Shown here: piece after piece, positions 22,936 through 36,200 of the stretch
Layout: the number at the start of each line of letters is the position of its first letter
Position numbering within the stretch: the first letter of the stretch is position 1
NCBI GenBank assembly: GCA_031763025.1
Contig: JASSKH010000030.1
Span: 2,115,197 to 2,179,196, forward strand
Length of the DNA stretch: 64,000 bases
Reading direction: 5' to 3'
Source: Macrocystis pyrifera
Lineage: Eukaryota; Sar; Phaeophyceae; Laminariales; Laminariaceae
The notes under the pieces: model-generated
What the model was told of the DNA's origin: nothing
Databases searched by the model: none
What the model saw: only the letters and a program-made list of their open reading frames with translations
Position numbers and translations under genes: made by a program

Positions 22936-23323
22936 ATGAAGCGCACGATGTGGCGCAACACCAGTGCGAGCTGCTTAGTTGCTGCCTTTGCAGCATCTAG
23001 GGCGTTGGCGCTCCAGGCTCAGGTATGCTGGCACTATTATAGTTGTCCAGAGGATATCGAGTGCTTCGCAGTTCAGTTCGTACTATGCCAGGTAAGATTG
23101 TAGCAAACGCTCAGCATGTGGCATCGCTAGCCGGAAAGCTGTCCACTGGCTGTCCACAGGTCTTTAGTGCATCAACGGCAGGCGGCCTCTCGCCCAAGGG
23201 TGTGGAGGTGTTCGATGGCCTGGTTAGCCAGCTCATCTCCTGGTTAGCCCACGAAGCACTGCACTGCACTGGTTCAGTCTGCCAACAACAAGGAAAGAGG
23301 TTGACAAGTTGCATTCGATTTGC
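22936..23323 (+). CDS. Candidate secreted protein, two exons seen, 3' incomplete
   Basis: Not recognised as any family. Exon 1 (22936-23022) starts at an ATG in good context (GCC before it) and encodes 29 residues with basic MKRTMWRN and a hydrophobic CLVAAFAASRALAL stretch, which looks like a signal peptide. A donor GTATGC follows. The first phase-0 open acceptor is CTCAG at 23111-23114, giving exon 2 (23115-23323), rich in Ala, Ser, Leu and with Cys residues (ALHCTGSVC), ending at a strong GTAAGT donor. Further exons were not found. The call rests on start context, phase agreement and splice sites only; a chance ORF is possible. Confidence 0.33.
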
Positions 23324-23334
23324 GTAAGTAATGA

Positions 23335-23418
23335 TGTACCTTGTCCGAAAATGTAAGGGACGTTTTTTATATATAATAAGATTAAAACGTTCCTTAAATT
23401 TACGTACTGGGTGGTACC
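23335..23418. mobile_element. Family T hairpin element, copy T2
   Basis: ACCTTGTCCGAAAATGTAAG at the left, CGTTCCTTAAATTTACGTAC at the right, AT-rich loop between. Confidence 0.6.
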
Positions 23419-25453
23419 TGGTACCGTCAGTACGATACAGCAGCTATTAATAGCTGTACTGCCCTACAGCACCTCATTGTTTACTCTGCTCAGTAGTGTA
23501 TCTCTGTGTGGTGGTTTTGTAGCTTGTACCATCTCTCTAGGATTGAAGAATCGGCACCGGACGCTGGTCATGCTGGATGTCGACGGGTAGAAAAAACGGT
23601 TTACAGGAGTAGTAACGTGAATGAAGAACACGCCCGTCCAGACAGGTCTGTCAATAAAGCATAAAGCATTATACACGACGAGTCTACTTCTTGCGACATG
23701 CATTGAGGAACGTCGCGGCTGCCTATTAAATAGCTTGATGTTGGCCACTGCGCATACTCGTACCAGTGGCTACATGTGTACAGCACCAGAGATGCTCGTA
23801 CTGCTGTGCTGCTGTCTGCTTGTGTACGCTCAGTAGCTGTTTGTGCCAGATTTTGCGGTACTGCTGCTGTATGTATACCCTCAACATACGATACGGCGCG
23901 CAACAGCAGTACGAGTAGTGAGCAAGGCTGGACACGGCTGCCGGGCCTACCATATACGGGCGCTGGTACCTGGCACATACAGTAATACACGCGGACATAC
24001 GAGTACCTCGTACAGAGTATGACACCAGTATTACGTATATACCTCGACCGAACACCATGGCACACCATGACCCAAACTATACGGCGTGATGACAGGATAA
24101 CTCAACCGTGTTCCTCGGTTTGTTCGTTTTGGGAGATTCCGGTCGTCGGACTGGACACCGAGGTTCGGGTACATACGCGAGGCTGAAGAGGAGCCCTCAT
24201 TTTTCTATTTTTGTTTGCGCTGTCGCATGCGTGCTGTTGCAACTCGCTAACTACAGCAGTAGTAGGCCCTGATGTTCTGATTCGAAAAGGTGCTATTAAT
24301 ACAGCAGCAGTGGTAGACATATCACTATGTCCCAAAATATAAGTAACATTTAAATACTAGTATTAATATAAAACGGTATTTACATATAGGGACAGAGTGG
24401 TATGTATTTGCTAGGGAAAATACCGAAAAATACCGAAACTTCGGGAAAATACTGAAAAAAAAACTGAAAAACAGTCCTCGTTAAGATCGGCTCTAATAGT
24501 CGGGAACCGTGCTACAGCAGTGTCTACATGGCTTGTCGCGCGTACATTCACGCTTGCTTGCCACGGTGCCACGGCAAACCGCTGTTGGACTACAGTACCA
24601 CCCCCCTACCCAGTTCGAATTTCCATAATCCGCCGTAAACAGCTCGAATTTCAGAACTAATTGTATCCTACTTCCAGCTAATACAGCAGCGTGCCGGAAG
24701 GACCAAACCCCGATCTCAAAAGCGACATGTAAGACTCTGAGGTAACAAGAAATGACTCCGAGTAGACCCACTTGGTATGTAGTCATATATATGAACGATA
24801 GAAGCGTATGCCATGCGGTTTACAACGATTTGGAGGCGTCACCGCGCAGGCGGTTACATCTGGTTAAGCCGGCTTTTCGTTTCAGAGAACATCTCTTCCC
24901 GTTCGGTTTTCGGTTCTTGGTGCCATCTCTAGTCTTGATTCAAACCGAGAACTGCATTTTCCAAGAGGTACCCGTTAGTCCTAAGCTTCGCACTCTCTAC
25001 GTACTCTCCTGTTGCTTTGCCATGCACATTTTCTCGGCTTTAATATAAATGTACAGCAGTAGTAGCTTTTGTGGCCACGTGGTTTTTATCCATTGATCTA
25101 TTCTAAGGGAAACTAAGGGAAGATAATCAGAACGGACGAACCCTGGAGGTGATGGATGTCTTTCCTGAGTGCGTGTACACAATGTGAAACGCACCACTGA
25201 CTTGAAACGACACAAACAAAGGCTCGGCTCCACCTCTCTCCACGCGCGAAGCGAGCGCTTTCATTCCTGGTTCGCGTGCCAGGTACGGATGCTTTTTCGT
25301 CGTCTTGACATGGTCATCATGCCTCTTTTTTCGTATGTCGATCCCCCTCCAAAAAGACGCAGTCAAATGACCGGCTCATCCCTTCGAGCGCTCACATACC
25401 GATCGGTTAAACTTTGACCTATGTAATCACTATCTAACTGCTGCACAATAATT
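23419..25453. other. Intergenic, no gene recognised
   Basis: Rich in GTAC, CAGCAGTA and TATTAATA words, with one family T element at 24322-24403. No exon with paired splice sites and a recognisable product was found. A GTAC-rich stretch at 23750-24020 has open frames on both strands but no motif. Confidence 0.4.
24322..24403. mobile_element. Family T hairpin element, copy T3
   Basis: CACTATGTCCCAAAATATAA at the left and ATATAGGGACAGAGTGGTA at the right, with an internal TATTAATA; complete palindromic layout. Confidence 0.78.
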
Positions 25454-25564
25454 TTGGGTACCCCTGTTTGCTTCTTTCCGCTTGCCGAAATCCAGACGCT
25501 TGCGTGGGTAACGCCCCGGTCGTTCCCGCCGCCACGATCCCACAACTGGCGCCGGCACCGCACG

Positions 25565-28500
25565 ATGCACACGTCGTCGGTAGTAACGTCCGTAACGTCG
25601 GTTACTTGCAATCCCGCCGCCGAGGCCGATGGCGGCGACGGTTTCGCCGCACCGTCTCGCGGCGACGCCTCCGTGCTCTCCTCCCCGGGAGCATCGAGCA
25701 CCCCGCCGACAGCAGCAGCTGTAGCATCATCACCATCATCACTAGTGTCACCACCAGTAGCAGCACCATCATCAGCAGCAACAGCAGCAGCAACAGCAGC
25801 AACATGGCAGCAGGCGCGCTTCTCCGTCACCCTGCCGCCGCAGCGAGGTCCGGGGGACAGGCGCAGGGTGATCACGGCCGCGGTCACCAACGGGCTGGCG
25901 CCGCTCGTGGAAGGCGTGGGCGAAGGCATCGGGCTCCTCCACGTGCTTAACTCCACCGCGCTGCTCGCGGTAGCCCCGACAATGCTCCCCGGCGCACAAA
26001 ACGACCCTGCCGCCGCCTCCGTCGCTCCGGCGACGTCTTCCGTCGCGCTGACGCTCCGCGACGGGAGCGCATTGTGGGGGGCGGGACAAGAAATTATTTT
26101 ATCGTTAGTGGAAGAGGGGGGAGGGGGGGGGGGGGCAGGCACGGTGGGCGGAGCGGGTGAGGAGGGTGGGGCGGGCGCGACAAGGGGGGGGGGCAGCTCG
26201 CTGCCGCCGCCGCCGCAGCAGCAGCAGCAACAGCAACAGAAGCGGGGGTCTGCGCGGTACGACTTCCTCGTGCTTTGGTCTGCGCTATCTAAAATCACCG
26301 GGGAAGGCGTTTTTGTTGCCGCCTCCGACGGGGCCGCGACTGGCGTCAACGGTGCTGTCCGTACTGCTGTCGTCGGTGAAAACTTGGGCGAGAAGAAAGG
26401 GGAGGGAGTCGTAGAGGTTGTTCGCGAGGGTTTCCAGGGTGGCCAGGAAGGGCAAGAGGAGGGGGAGGGAGCGACAGGGGGGCAGGGGGAAGGGCGGGGT
26501 TCGGGGCCTGCTGGGGGGCATGTGGTGGGCGAGCTCCGACCGCTGAGCGAGTTTTCTGCTGCCCGGCAGCAGGCGCTAGAGGAGGTGAGAAATGTTTTTT
26601 GTTGTGTGTGTGTGCCTTTTGTCTGGAATGTGCCGGCTGGATGTACGTATGCGATATCATAGCGCGGGTCTTGGCTTGGGTTACAAGGGGGTCTGGCTCT
26701 ACACAGGCAAGCACACCCAAAACCAAGACAACAGACCAGGTACGCACGTATCGACGTTGACGCTCCCTCTTCTCCCCGGTGTGTGCGTTTTGTTTTTCAC
26801 GTGCTGGCGTGGTATAACATATTACGGGAGACCATAGTAAATAGGACCAAATATTGTTATTAATAGAACAAATAGGGAAACATACAGGTTTTTGTGTATA
26901 CCGTAAGTCCTATTGACTATGGTCCCCCGTACTAAGAGGCGGAATTTCTTGCAAATGGGATGGCAGCGTCAATGGATTGATCTATTTTCTGGTGCGACCA
27001 CCTCCAGAGACAGCGATGGGAGCTATCACGCTGAAAGATAGCAACCGGAAGCAAATACTGTGCGTAAACATACGCGGATATACGCCTTTTTCGGTCCATC
27101 GTGGGGCTCTGATTACTGTACATACAAAGATAGCCCTTCATAAATAGCCGCAGGGTTTCCACCGTATTTATCGGCGTAGCCGCGTGCTATCTTATGATAC
27201 GGACGTTTACCCTGTTTAGGACCGTACTTCCGTCTTGGGGACAGTTTGCTTGGAATTAGAGTTAAGATTTTCGTGTGTCTGTACAGCAGTACTGAAAAGG
27301 GTCAACACCTTGTTTCTGTTCGCGCGCAGGCACTTGTAACCGTCGGCGTGGATCCGAAGGAGCTCACGGAGGCGGACGAGTTTTACGGGTCGGCGGCGCT
27401 GAAATCGTACAATACCTTTGTGCGTCCCCGGCCGAAACAGCTTTCAAAGGTGGGGGGAACGGAATGTGGTATGCTACGAACTAGACTACGATCTGGATCA
27501 CGATCTGGATCACGATCTTAATCACGGGCTACATCACGATCTAGATCAAGATCTAGATCACGACCTGAATTGCAGTCTACGGTATAGATCAGGATCTAGA
27601 TCACAGTCTGGATCACGATCTGGATACGGATCTAGATAGCAGTCTAGATCACGATCTAGATCACGATCTAGATCACGATCTAGATCACAGCTTGCATCAC
27701 GATCTAGATCACGGTGTGGAATTCAGTCTACGGTGTAGATCACGATCTAGATGGCAACCTGGGATGGGTGGGGTAGGGTAGGGGGGGGGGTGGAGGGGGT
27801 GTACTCGATATCATGCATGGCCGTAGTCGTATGACCGTAGACCCTCGCATCCATGCAATGCCGGGACGGAGCACGTCGGGTTTTCGCCGACCAGGCAGAC
27901 ATTGCTTGCACTAAGCGCCAAGCGCCGTGAGGTGAACGGCAAGCTGGGCCATACGGAGAACCGCTTTTGAGGCGGATTTTCTTGCATATAGATGACAACA
28001 TCAATGGATATGAATATATATTTCTGGTGTGGCCACTTCCAGAGACAGCGATGGGTATGCTATGTGACTGCCTCGTGGCTGCCTTACCATATACACACTA
28101 CGTGATACAAGGGTTGGGGGGGGGGTGGGTACTCATTTGTTGCTTGCCTTAGTCATTTGGCCATTGACCACGCATCCCTTTCGAGACGGAGCACCGGGGG
28201 GGGGGTGTACTCGATAGGAGAGATGTACTCGATCTCATGCATGGCCGTAGTCGTATGACCATAGACCCTCGCATCCCTACATTGCCGGGACGGAGCATGT
28301 CGGGTTTCACCGACCAGGCAGACATTGCTTGCACCAAGCGCGAAGCACCGTGAGGTGTCCGGCGAGTCGCATGAAGGGTGGGCTGCATCCTACTAAGAAC
28401 CGCTTGTGAGGCGGACTTGCATATGGATGACAGCTTCAATGAGTTAGTTTAATTTCCGGTGTGGCCACTCCCAGAGACAGCAATGGGAGTACTATGTAAC

Positions 28501-31225
28501 TGCCTCTTGAGTGCCTTACCTTGAACACTACGTGATACGATCAATTCCCTTGTGCAGAGTAGGTTCTTTACTTTGGCACAAATGATCTAACTAGACGACC
28601 AGCTGTGGGCGACCGCCAAAAAAAAAAAAAAAAAAAAAAAAACCGATACCCTGGATGTCTAGCTCACGTAGTGAGCGGCATGTTTTACAGTGTCGCTGCC
28701 AACCGACGCCAACCCAACGCATATATAATATGGGGGGGGGGGGGGGGGGGGGCACTTTGCACCGGTGGGTGGCACGCGAGAATATCTACGGGTTTCCTCA
28801 AAGGCATTTTCGCGGGTAAGGTTCAGGTTATCAATAGGTATGTTCTCGATCAAACGGCCAAAGCGCGAGCATGGTCTGTGGGCGTATGACCCCGTGCTCT
28901 TTTTCATGTCAGCATACCTTCCCTCCCCCCACCACCACCTCCGTGTTCGGCGGTGGAGGTTAGGCGGGTACCGGGAGTAGTCGAAGCCGCAGGGGGGGGC
29001 GGGGTACGAAGGCAAACCTCCCCCCCCTGCTCCCAACTGTCTACTGCTTTATTTTTAGTGGTATGCAATGGGTGTTTTTTGCGGTCGGTTTTTAAGGGAG
29101 ACAATAGCTTTGGTAAACTGTCCCGTCGAGAGATTCGGGTGGTATTATACTGACTTGGGCGAGTATTGTATTTTGGATTTGGGCATTTGGAATCTGAAAA
29201 GGCGATGTGTACACAGCCGGGAGGCGGTTTGTGCGAGTGTAGTAGGTTTTGAAGTGACTACCGTTTGAATATCGCGGACAGAGGTCCGTAGTTGCGGCAG
29301 TCGAGTGTTGGGGAGATTGTTGAAGCTTACGCCAGTAAAGCACGTTCTGGAAATTTGCGTTGAATTTTTGAGTTTTTGTGGTCTGGATGAGTTTGGTGTT
29401 TTCTTAGCAGGGAGGCGGCTGTTTCGTGGGTTTTGAAATTTCTGTGTTTGACCTGATAGCACGCACTGCTGCTTGTAGTGCCACGACAAGAGCACTATGC
29501 TATGTCCTACAGTAAGCAAGCAACTGCTAGGTCCTAAGTAAGGCAAGCAACAAATGAGTACCCCCCTCTCGCCCTGCCCCCGCCCCGCGTGCCACCCCTC
29601 CGCTGGTAGGTAGTCCAAGAGCCCATCCCGAGAGCGGCCCTTCGCACAGCCCATCAGGTATCGTGGGAAAACGGCGGGCACGCGGGTGGGATGTTTGACG
29701 CGATGTGACGGGGACGTGACGTGACGTGACGTGACTAGGCTTACATTGACTTCAACTGGCGTGGCATTCGGCACATGCAAGGACCGCATTGTATCGACAT
29801 TATAGTATTAATATTGAATCTAAAATGTCCTTATATATGCCGGTTCAGAGTGATGCATGTTTTAAAGAGCGTAAAGTAGCGTAATTGGGCGTTTTTGGCA
29901 TTACAGCACGTGCTCCTACGATGAATTGGACTTTTTTTAGGAGCAAAGCGACCACAACTGGGCGAAGCGTTTAACAAAAAGCATAAAAAACAGTCTGGGA
30001 AAAAAACAACCCCGCCATAATTTCTTGGAGATAAAAAAAAGCACAATCGATGTGACCCTATACGCCCGTCGTGGGACGCGGTGCTGATGGAACACTGTGC
30101 GGCGTGGTATGACCTGGTGTGATGTGATGTGATGGGACGTGGCGAGGCGTGTCGGCGTGCGCTATGTCAGAGGCTACATAACACCTAATATTTATTTTTT
30201 TGAGGCTTAAGACACATGCTGCTTTAAGGTAGAGGTGCACCATTTTGTTTTGTCTGAGGTTCCTCGCTTGAGGAGCTGCATACTATTACTAAGTCAATAC
30301 TACAGCAAGTAACCCAAAAACTGTTTTTTTTTGGAAAAAAAAAGAAGAAGAAAAAGTACAGCCCGACAATCAATACCATGGCCTAGGGGTACGAATACTT
30401 TATTATGTCGGGAAAAAAAAAATAAATGCGTTCCGACGATTTTGGGTTGAGGAACCCCGTCATGCAAGAATATGTTTGCCTTGGGAACCAAAAAGTGCTA
30501 AAATACCCGTATCGTAACGTGCATATATACATTTTTTTATAGTATAGGAGCTCTATACCACTCTCTGCCCAAACATAAGGACCTTTTTTACTTGATTTCA
30601 ATATGAAAACGATCCTTGTATCTGGTGTTATTTCAGGACAAAGTGGTATCTCCCCAAAAAACAACTGTATTTTTTTTTGAGAGAAAAAAAAAGCAGACCT
30701 TCGAACTTTGAACAATTCAAGCAACCGGCGAGAACTACGCATGCCATTGGGTCTCTCGTATCATTCCGTCCGCACCCTTGGACAAAAAAAAAACAACTTT
30801 TGAACAACTTTTTTTTTACCGAATCAGCGAACGCCGTTCGGTCTCACACCATGCCCGTCTTGTGTTCAACAAGGTGGCGTTTTTGGTCAGGAGGCACAGG
30901 GCAGACCGCGCGGAGTACCTCCGGAACAAGGATGCCAGCATGACCGAGGCGGAAAGGCGGGGGCTGACCCCCCACCCCGTCGCCCTCGTATGCGACAACG
31001 TTAGGTGTGTGGCTTGGGTTGGGTGTGGTGCTTGGGCGCATGTCGGGCGCTTGACCTGACCTGACGGGCTCCCACATCTTGGGTTGGAGGGGGGCGGGGC
31101 CGGGGGGGAGGGGGGGGGGGGGTAACAGGGCAGGGAGGGAGGGTGGGGGTAGCGCAGGGGGGGATGGAGTGGAGTGGAGTGGAGTGGAGTGGGGTGGGTG
31201 GGGTGGGGTGGGGTACGGTGGGGTC

Positions 31226-31261
<36 letters not shown>

Positions 31262-31577
31262 CGTATCTTAGTATATGCTTTTTGGACCTTTCCGCGCGCT
31301 TGGGAAACGAGAGTAGGCGTGCAGGAAACGTATTTCCTGGTGTGCGTTTTCATTTTTTTTTTTTGCCTGGTGCCTGGTGCTACTCGTATGAATAGCTGCG
31401 GGCCGCTGTTGGTGTACCAGGCACCAGGGCCGTATTGATGTATTCAACAACTTCCGCAGCTTGTCATTCGTTGTCTGTCCCTGCCCGTTTTGTTTTTGCC
31501 CGGTACCCGCCGAGCTGCCGAAGTCGCATGCACGGTGTCACTGTATAGCAAGAGTGCAAACATGAAGAAATACTTTC

Positions 31578-31644
<67 letters not shown>

Positions 31645-33138
31645 CGTCGACGCCTTCCGGACGTTTGCACGTCCCTGCGACCGTCGATGCGCTGGACCGA
31701 ACAGGTCGGCGTACAACGTGGGATCGATTTTCAGGTGCGAGGCGGGAGTTTGTTGTTGTATTAATTTGAAGTGGGATGTTGGACGAAGGACGAATCAGGG
31801 GTTTTGTGGAGCGTGCACCCTGTATTTGACTCAAAATGTTGCTCGCATAGGTAATCACAGATTCTTTCATCCGTTTTGTTGCGTCTTCGTGACCTTTGAG
31901 ATTGGGAATGAGAGGAGAACAGACCGTGGGGCGTAAAACTACGCAGAGCCGAAATTTCCTGAACGATAAAACAAAAAAAAACAAAAAAAACGAAAACTAT
32001 GTACAGTAGGGGCGAAGGGAAACTCTGAACTATTTTACTACTGCAGTCCCGTTTTGGGGGACAAGAAACGTTTCTATTACGGGGGTCCATAGTTAATAGG
32101 ACCTATGCTATATATAAAAGCCTATATATTTACCTATTTTCACTAACAATATTTGGTCCTGTTTACTATGGCCCCCCGTAATAATACGTACTCTTCACGG
32201 GTCATGACTCGACCCGCGGGCTGGGTCCGGATTTTTTTTTCTCTTTCGGGTCGGGTCGGGTCTGGTCAGGCGGGTTTCAAAATCTCACGGGTCGGGTCGG
32301 GTGGGGTCGAGTCGGGTCGGGTCGGGTCAGGAGGCTTTCACACTCTCACACGGGTCGGGTCGAGTCATCCTTACCCGATCCGACCCGACCTGGCCCGCGA
32401 GTTTTGACCCCAACCGGTGAAAACAGCCCTGCTGAATACCAGTCTGATCGGAAATTTTACGGGTTCTTTCTGCACCTGTCGTGGCGACGGAAAGGTACCG
32501 GGTTGTTTCGACTAGACCGGTATTAGTAGGAGGTTTACAAAAAAAAGGTACACAGACAGTACGTACGCAGTGATAAGAAGAGGCCAAAGGTTAGTCGGTA
32601 TCGTTAATCCGGATTATATCCATGAGATGCAGGCGTGGCGACAAAAAGCTTGCAGAATAGTCCTTCGCGGAGCTACGCTCGAGAAACTGCTATACTCAAC
32701 TACGCGATAGGAGGCCGACGGCAAGCGGGGCGTTCGGCTTACTATGGTGTACCCCACTCTGACCGCTGATACAAGCCACGTTTTGATGCTCCTAGTAGAT
32801 TCCCAAGGTGTATTATATTCCCGGTCAAAGTGGCATAGGAATACCAGTGCGGTTGTCTGCAGGTTGGATCTTTTGTTGTTGTTGTTGCTACCTGGTTATT
32901 TGCTGTGAACGGCAGCAGGCGTTTTCGAGTGCGGGGTACGGGTTGCGCTTATGTATTGTTGTTGTTGTTGTTGCTGTTGTTGCTGTTGTTTTTGTTGTTG
33001 TTGCGTGCACGTATCTCGTGTTTTCTGCGGACCTGTTTTCTTGCGAGACCGTCAGGACCAGGTATAATAGGTGGGTGCGCAGGCCCAAAGTATCGGTATC
33101 TGCCACATTATTACGACACGGATCTGTATATGTTATGC

Positions 33139-33174
<36 letters not shown>

Positions 33175-33266
33175 TGGTCGGTGAAAACCCGACGTGCTCC
33201 GTCCCGGCGTTGTAGGGATGCGAGGGTCTATGGTCATACGAGTACGGCCGTGCATGCCATGAGTAC

Positions 33267-33297
<31 letters not shown>

Positions 33298-36200
33298 TGC
33301 TCTATCCGTACTTATCTTGGTGTGCTGGCTGGCGGGTTTTCTAAGGGTGTTTTCTTTCCCTTCGTCCTCCTAATTGTGTCCCTCTTTTTGTTGTGAAAAA
33401 TCAGCTCAGCTTCCGGCGAAGCGTCCACCGGTCCGAACATATTGTATCCCGCTTTTCGTGCAGCCGCTATACGCGCTGCCTTTTAACTGTTTTGTTTCCG
33501 CGCGAGCCGGCAGCCGCTACTTCAGGCCTCGCGGAACGGCGAAATATGCGCGATGGAGTAAAGCGCGGGAGGGAGGGAGGGAGGGAGAAGGGGGAGGAGA
33601 GGAGGGGGGCGTACTCATTTGTTGCTCGCCTTAGTCAATTGACCATTGACCACGCATCCCTTTCGAGACGGAGCACCGCTCTTACGCCTAATGGAGACAC
33701 CTCCAACATTTGGGCGTTCATTACTTTTGTCCATATACCAGGCAACATCTAGAAAACGTTGTGCTTCTCATACGAGGGGGGGGGGGGTTCTCATCCGTCC
33801 ACTCAATGTTTCGCAAACTTTCGCGCATCAATCAGACACTTGGAGCAAGGGTATACGAGAAAAAAAAAAAAAATCAGACGCCGCAGATTGGTTTTTCGCT
33901 AGACAGAGGGGGGGAGGGGTGCTCTAAAACCAAGTGAAGGCCATTATAAAAAAACGTTACTTGCTTACTTCGTCTTGTGATCTCAACGCCGTAGATTTGT
34001 TTTTCACTAGACAGGGGGGGGGGGGGGGGGGGGGGGGTGCTCTAACACCAAGTGAAGGCAAACATCCAAAAAAAAATTGTTTTTTTTTTTTTTTTTTTTT
34101 TTTGTGATCTCAACGCTCCGGTTGGTTTTCCATTCTGAGCTCTGGACAGTGTGGTGCGTCGTTTTCCCTTATTCAGGAACGCCCTCGCTTGGAAGCGCAT
34201 ATTCATGTTTTACATCGAGCGTGATTGCTTTTTCTCGTCCCGAAACCGGCCGCAACAGGTCTGCGGATACCGCGAGAGCAGCAGAGGTCGTCACTTGCGG
34301 CTTTACCCCCCATCCGGGGGGGCACGGAGAGGATAAGGTACCCCACGCCAGTTTGTCAGTCACTGGTTGTCGGTGGTTGACGTTGGTTGGCTTGCCGACC
34401 CCGGACGGTGGTGGTGGTGGTGGTGGTCGTAATGTTGGTGGTATTGGTGGTGTTGTTTGTGTTAGTGGTGGTGTTGGTGTTGGATGTTTTTGTTGGTATT
34501 AATAGTGGTGGTTGGGGTAGGGGTGGGGCTGGGGGTGGGGCTGGGGGCGGGGGTGTTGGTGGAGTTGGATGTAGTGGTGGTGGTGATTGGTGGTGGTATT
34601 GCTGTTGTGGGTGGTATGGATGGGGGTGGGGTTGGTTGTGGTGTTGGTTGTGGTGTTGGTTGTGGTGGTGGTGGTGGTGGTGGTCGTGAAGGAGTGCTGT
34701 GTGGTTGAGGCGGTTGGTGGTGGGGTTGGTGATGGTATTGGTGTTTTCGTCGTCGTTGTTTTTTGTTGGTGTTGGTGTTGGTGTTGGTGTTGATGTTGAT
34801 GTCCTTTGTTATTGGTGTAGTCGTTAGTCGTTATCGCTATCCTCATCGCCTCGTCGTCGTTATAGTGTTGTTGCTGCTGAAACAAATCAAAACAAATACA
34901 CCGTCCCATGCGACCATCCAAGCTGAAAAAACAAAACCAAGAAAACATCTCATTCACGCGTACACGTCCGCCCCTCCCAACACCCACTCACCCACCACCC
35001 AACCCACCCACCCACCTACCCCACCCGACCCACCCATCTGCCCGCATGCAGGTGCGAAAAACAGCGTTCGGGAGCGTCGACGCCGTCCCCCACCGCCACT
35101 TCGAAGACCCGGCCGAGGCCGTCGCGTCCCTCAAAGCAGAGGGAGCCTTCGTCTGCGCGCTAGAAACCACCGACAGTGCCTCGTCCCTCTTCGACGTACG
35201 GTTCCCCTTGCCCCTTCCCTTGTCCCCCTCTTCTGCCACGATGGAGAACGCCGCGGTGTCGAAACCCTCTAGCGGCTCAGTTCAGGGGGAGGAGGGGGGG
35301 GCTAGGGGGGGTGGGATGGGCGGGCAACGCGTGAGCGCTGGGTTGGGGGAGGGGGGGGTTGTGGCTCTGGTGCTGGGGAATGAGGTGACTGGTGTTGATG
35401 AGCGGGTGCTGGGCCTGTGCGACCTTGTGGTGGAGGTGAGTGAGGAACGGAGGGGAGGGGAGGGGAGGGGAGGGAAGGAGGGAGGGAGGGAGGGGGGGGG
35501 GGGTGTACTCATGTGCTGCACGGGCGTAGTCTTATGTACATAGACACTCGTAACACAATAGATCTAGTCTAGGGCTATCAATCAATCGGTAGCGGGCAGT
35601 GTTGTGCCGTCTGCTCGTGTGCCTCTGCTCTACAAGCCCAGCTATGCACATCAAAGCACGAGGTACTCGAGGGTGACCCCCCTCTTTTCCGTCCTCCTTG
35701 CCATCTACCAGGATAAAAACCCTCACGTCAGTAGAGCCTCCACGTCGGTATAGTCCGTGACCATCAAAAGGTGAATTGGAATGGTTGTCCACAAAACTCA
35801 TATTTCTTTCTGTAGTGCTGACTTTAAAAAATGTTACGCATCCCTGGTGGGGAGGGAGGGGCAGAGGGAGGGGGGGGAGGTATGGAAGGAGGGATGGGAG
35901 GAGGAACGGAAAGAGGGGGCGAAGGGTGGGGGGGGGGGGGTGTACTCATTATCATGCATGGCCATAGTCGTACGACCTTAGCGTGGGGAGAGAGAAGTAG
36001 GGAGAAAGAGAATAAGTAAGAGAGAGCGATGGGGAAGAAAGGGGCACACTGTTTCGAACAGCGGGTTTGGCGTTTTCCGCACAAAGCTGACGCCCGCCCC
36101 CCTCTGCTCTCCAAGCTCTCACTGCCAAAAGAGTTTGAACCCTTTTTTTGTCGAGCAAACAACAGTTCGGCGGAGGCGTTTCCACGACGAGTGCCACCAA

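Noticed and set aside
34387-34987. Gly/Val/Trp-rich and Thr/His-rich ORFs on the two strands
   Set aside because: Readings of the GGT/GTTGGT tract in a methyltransferase intron.
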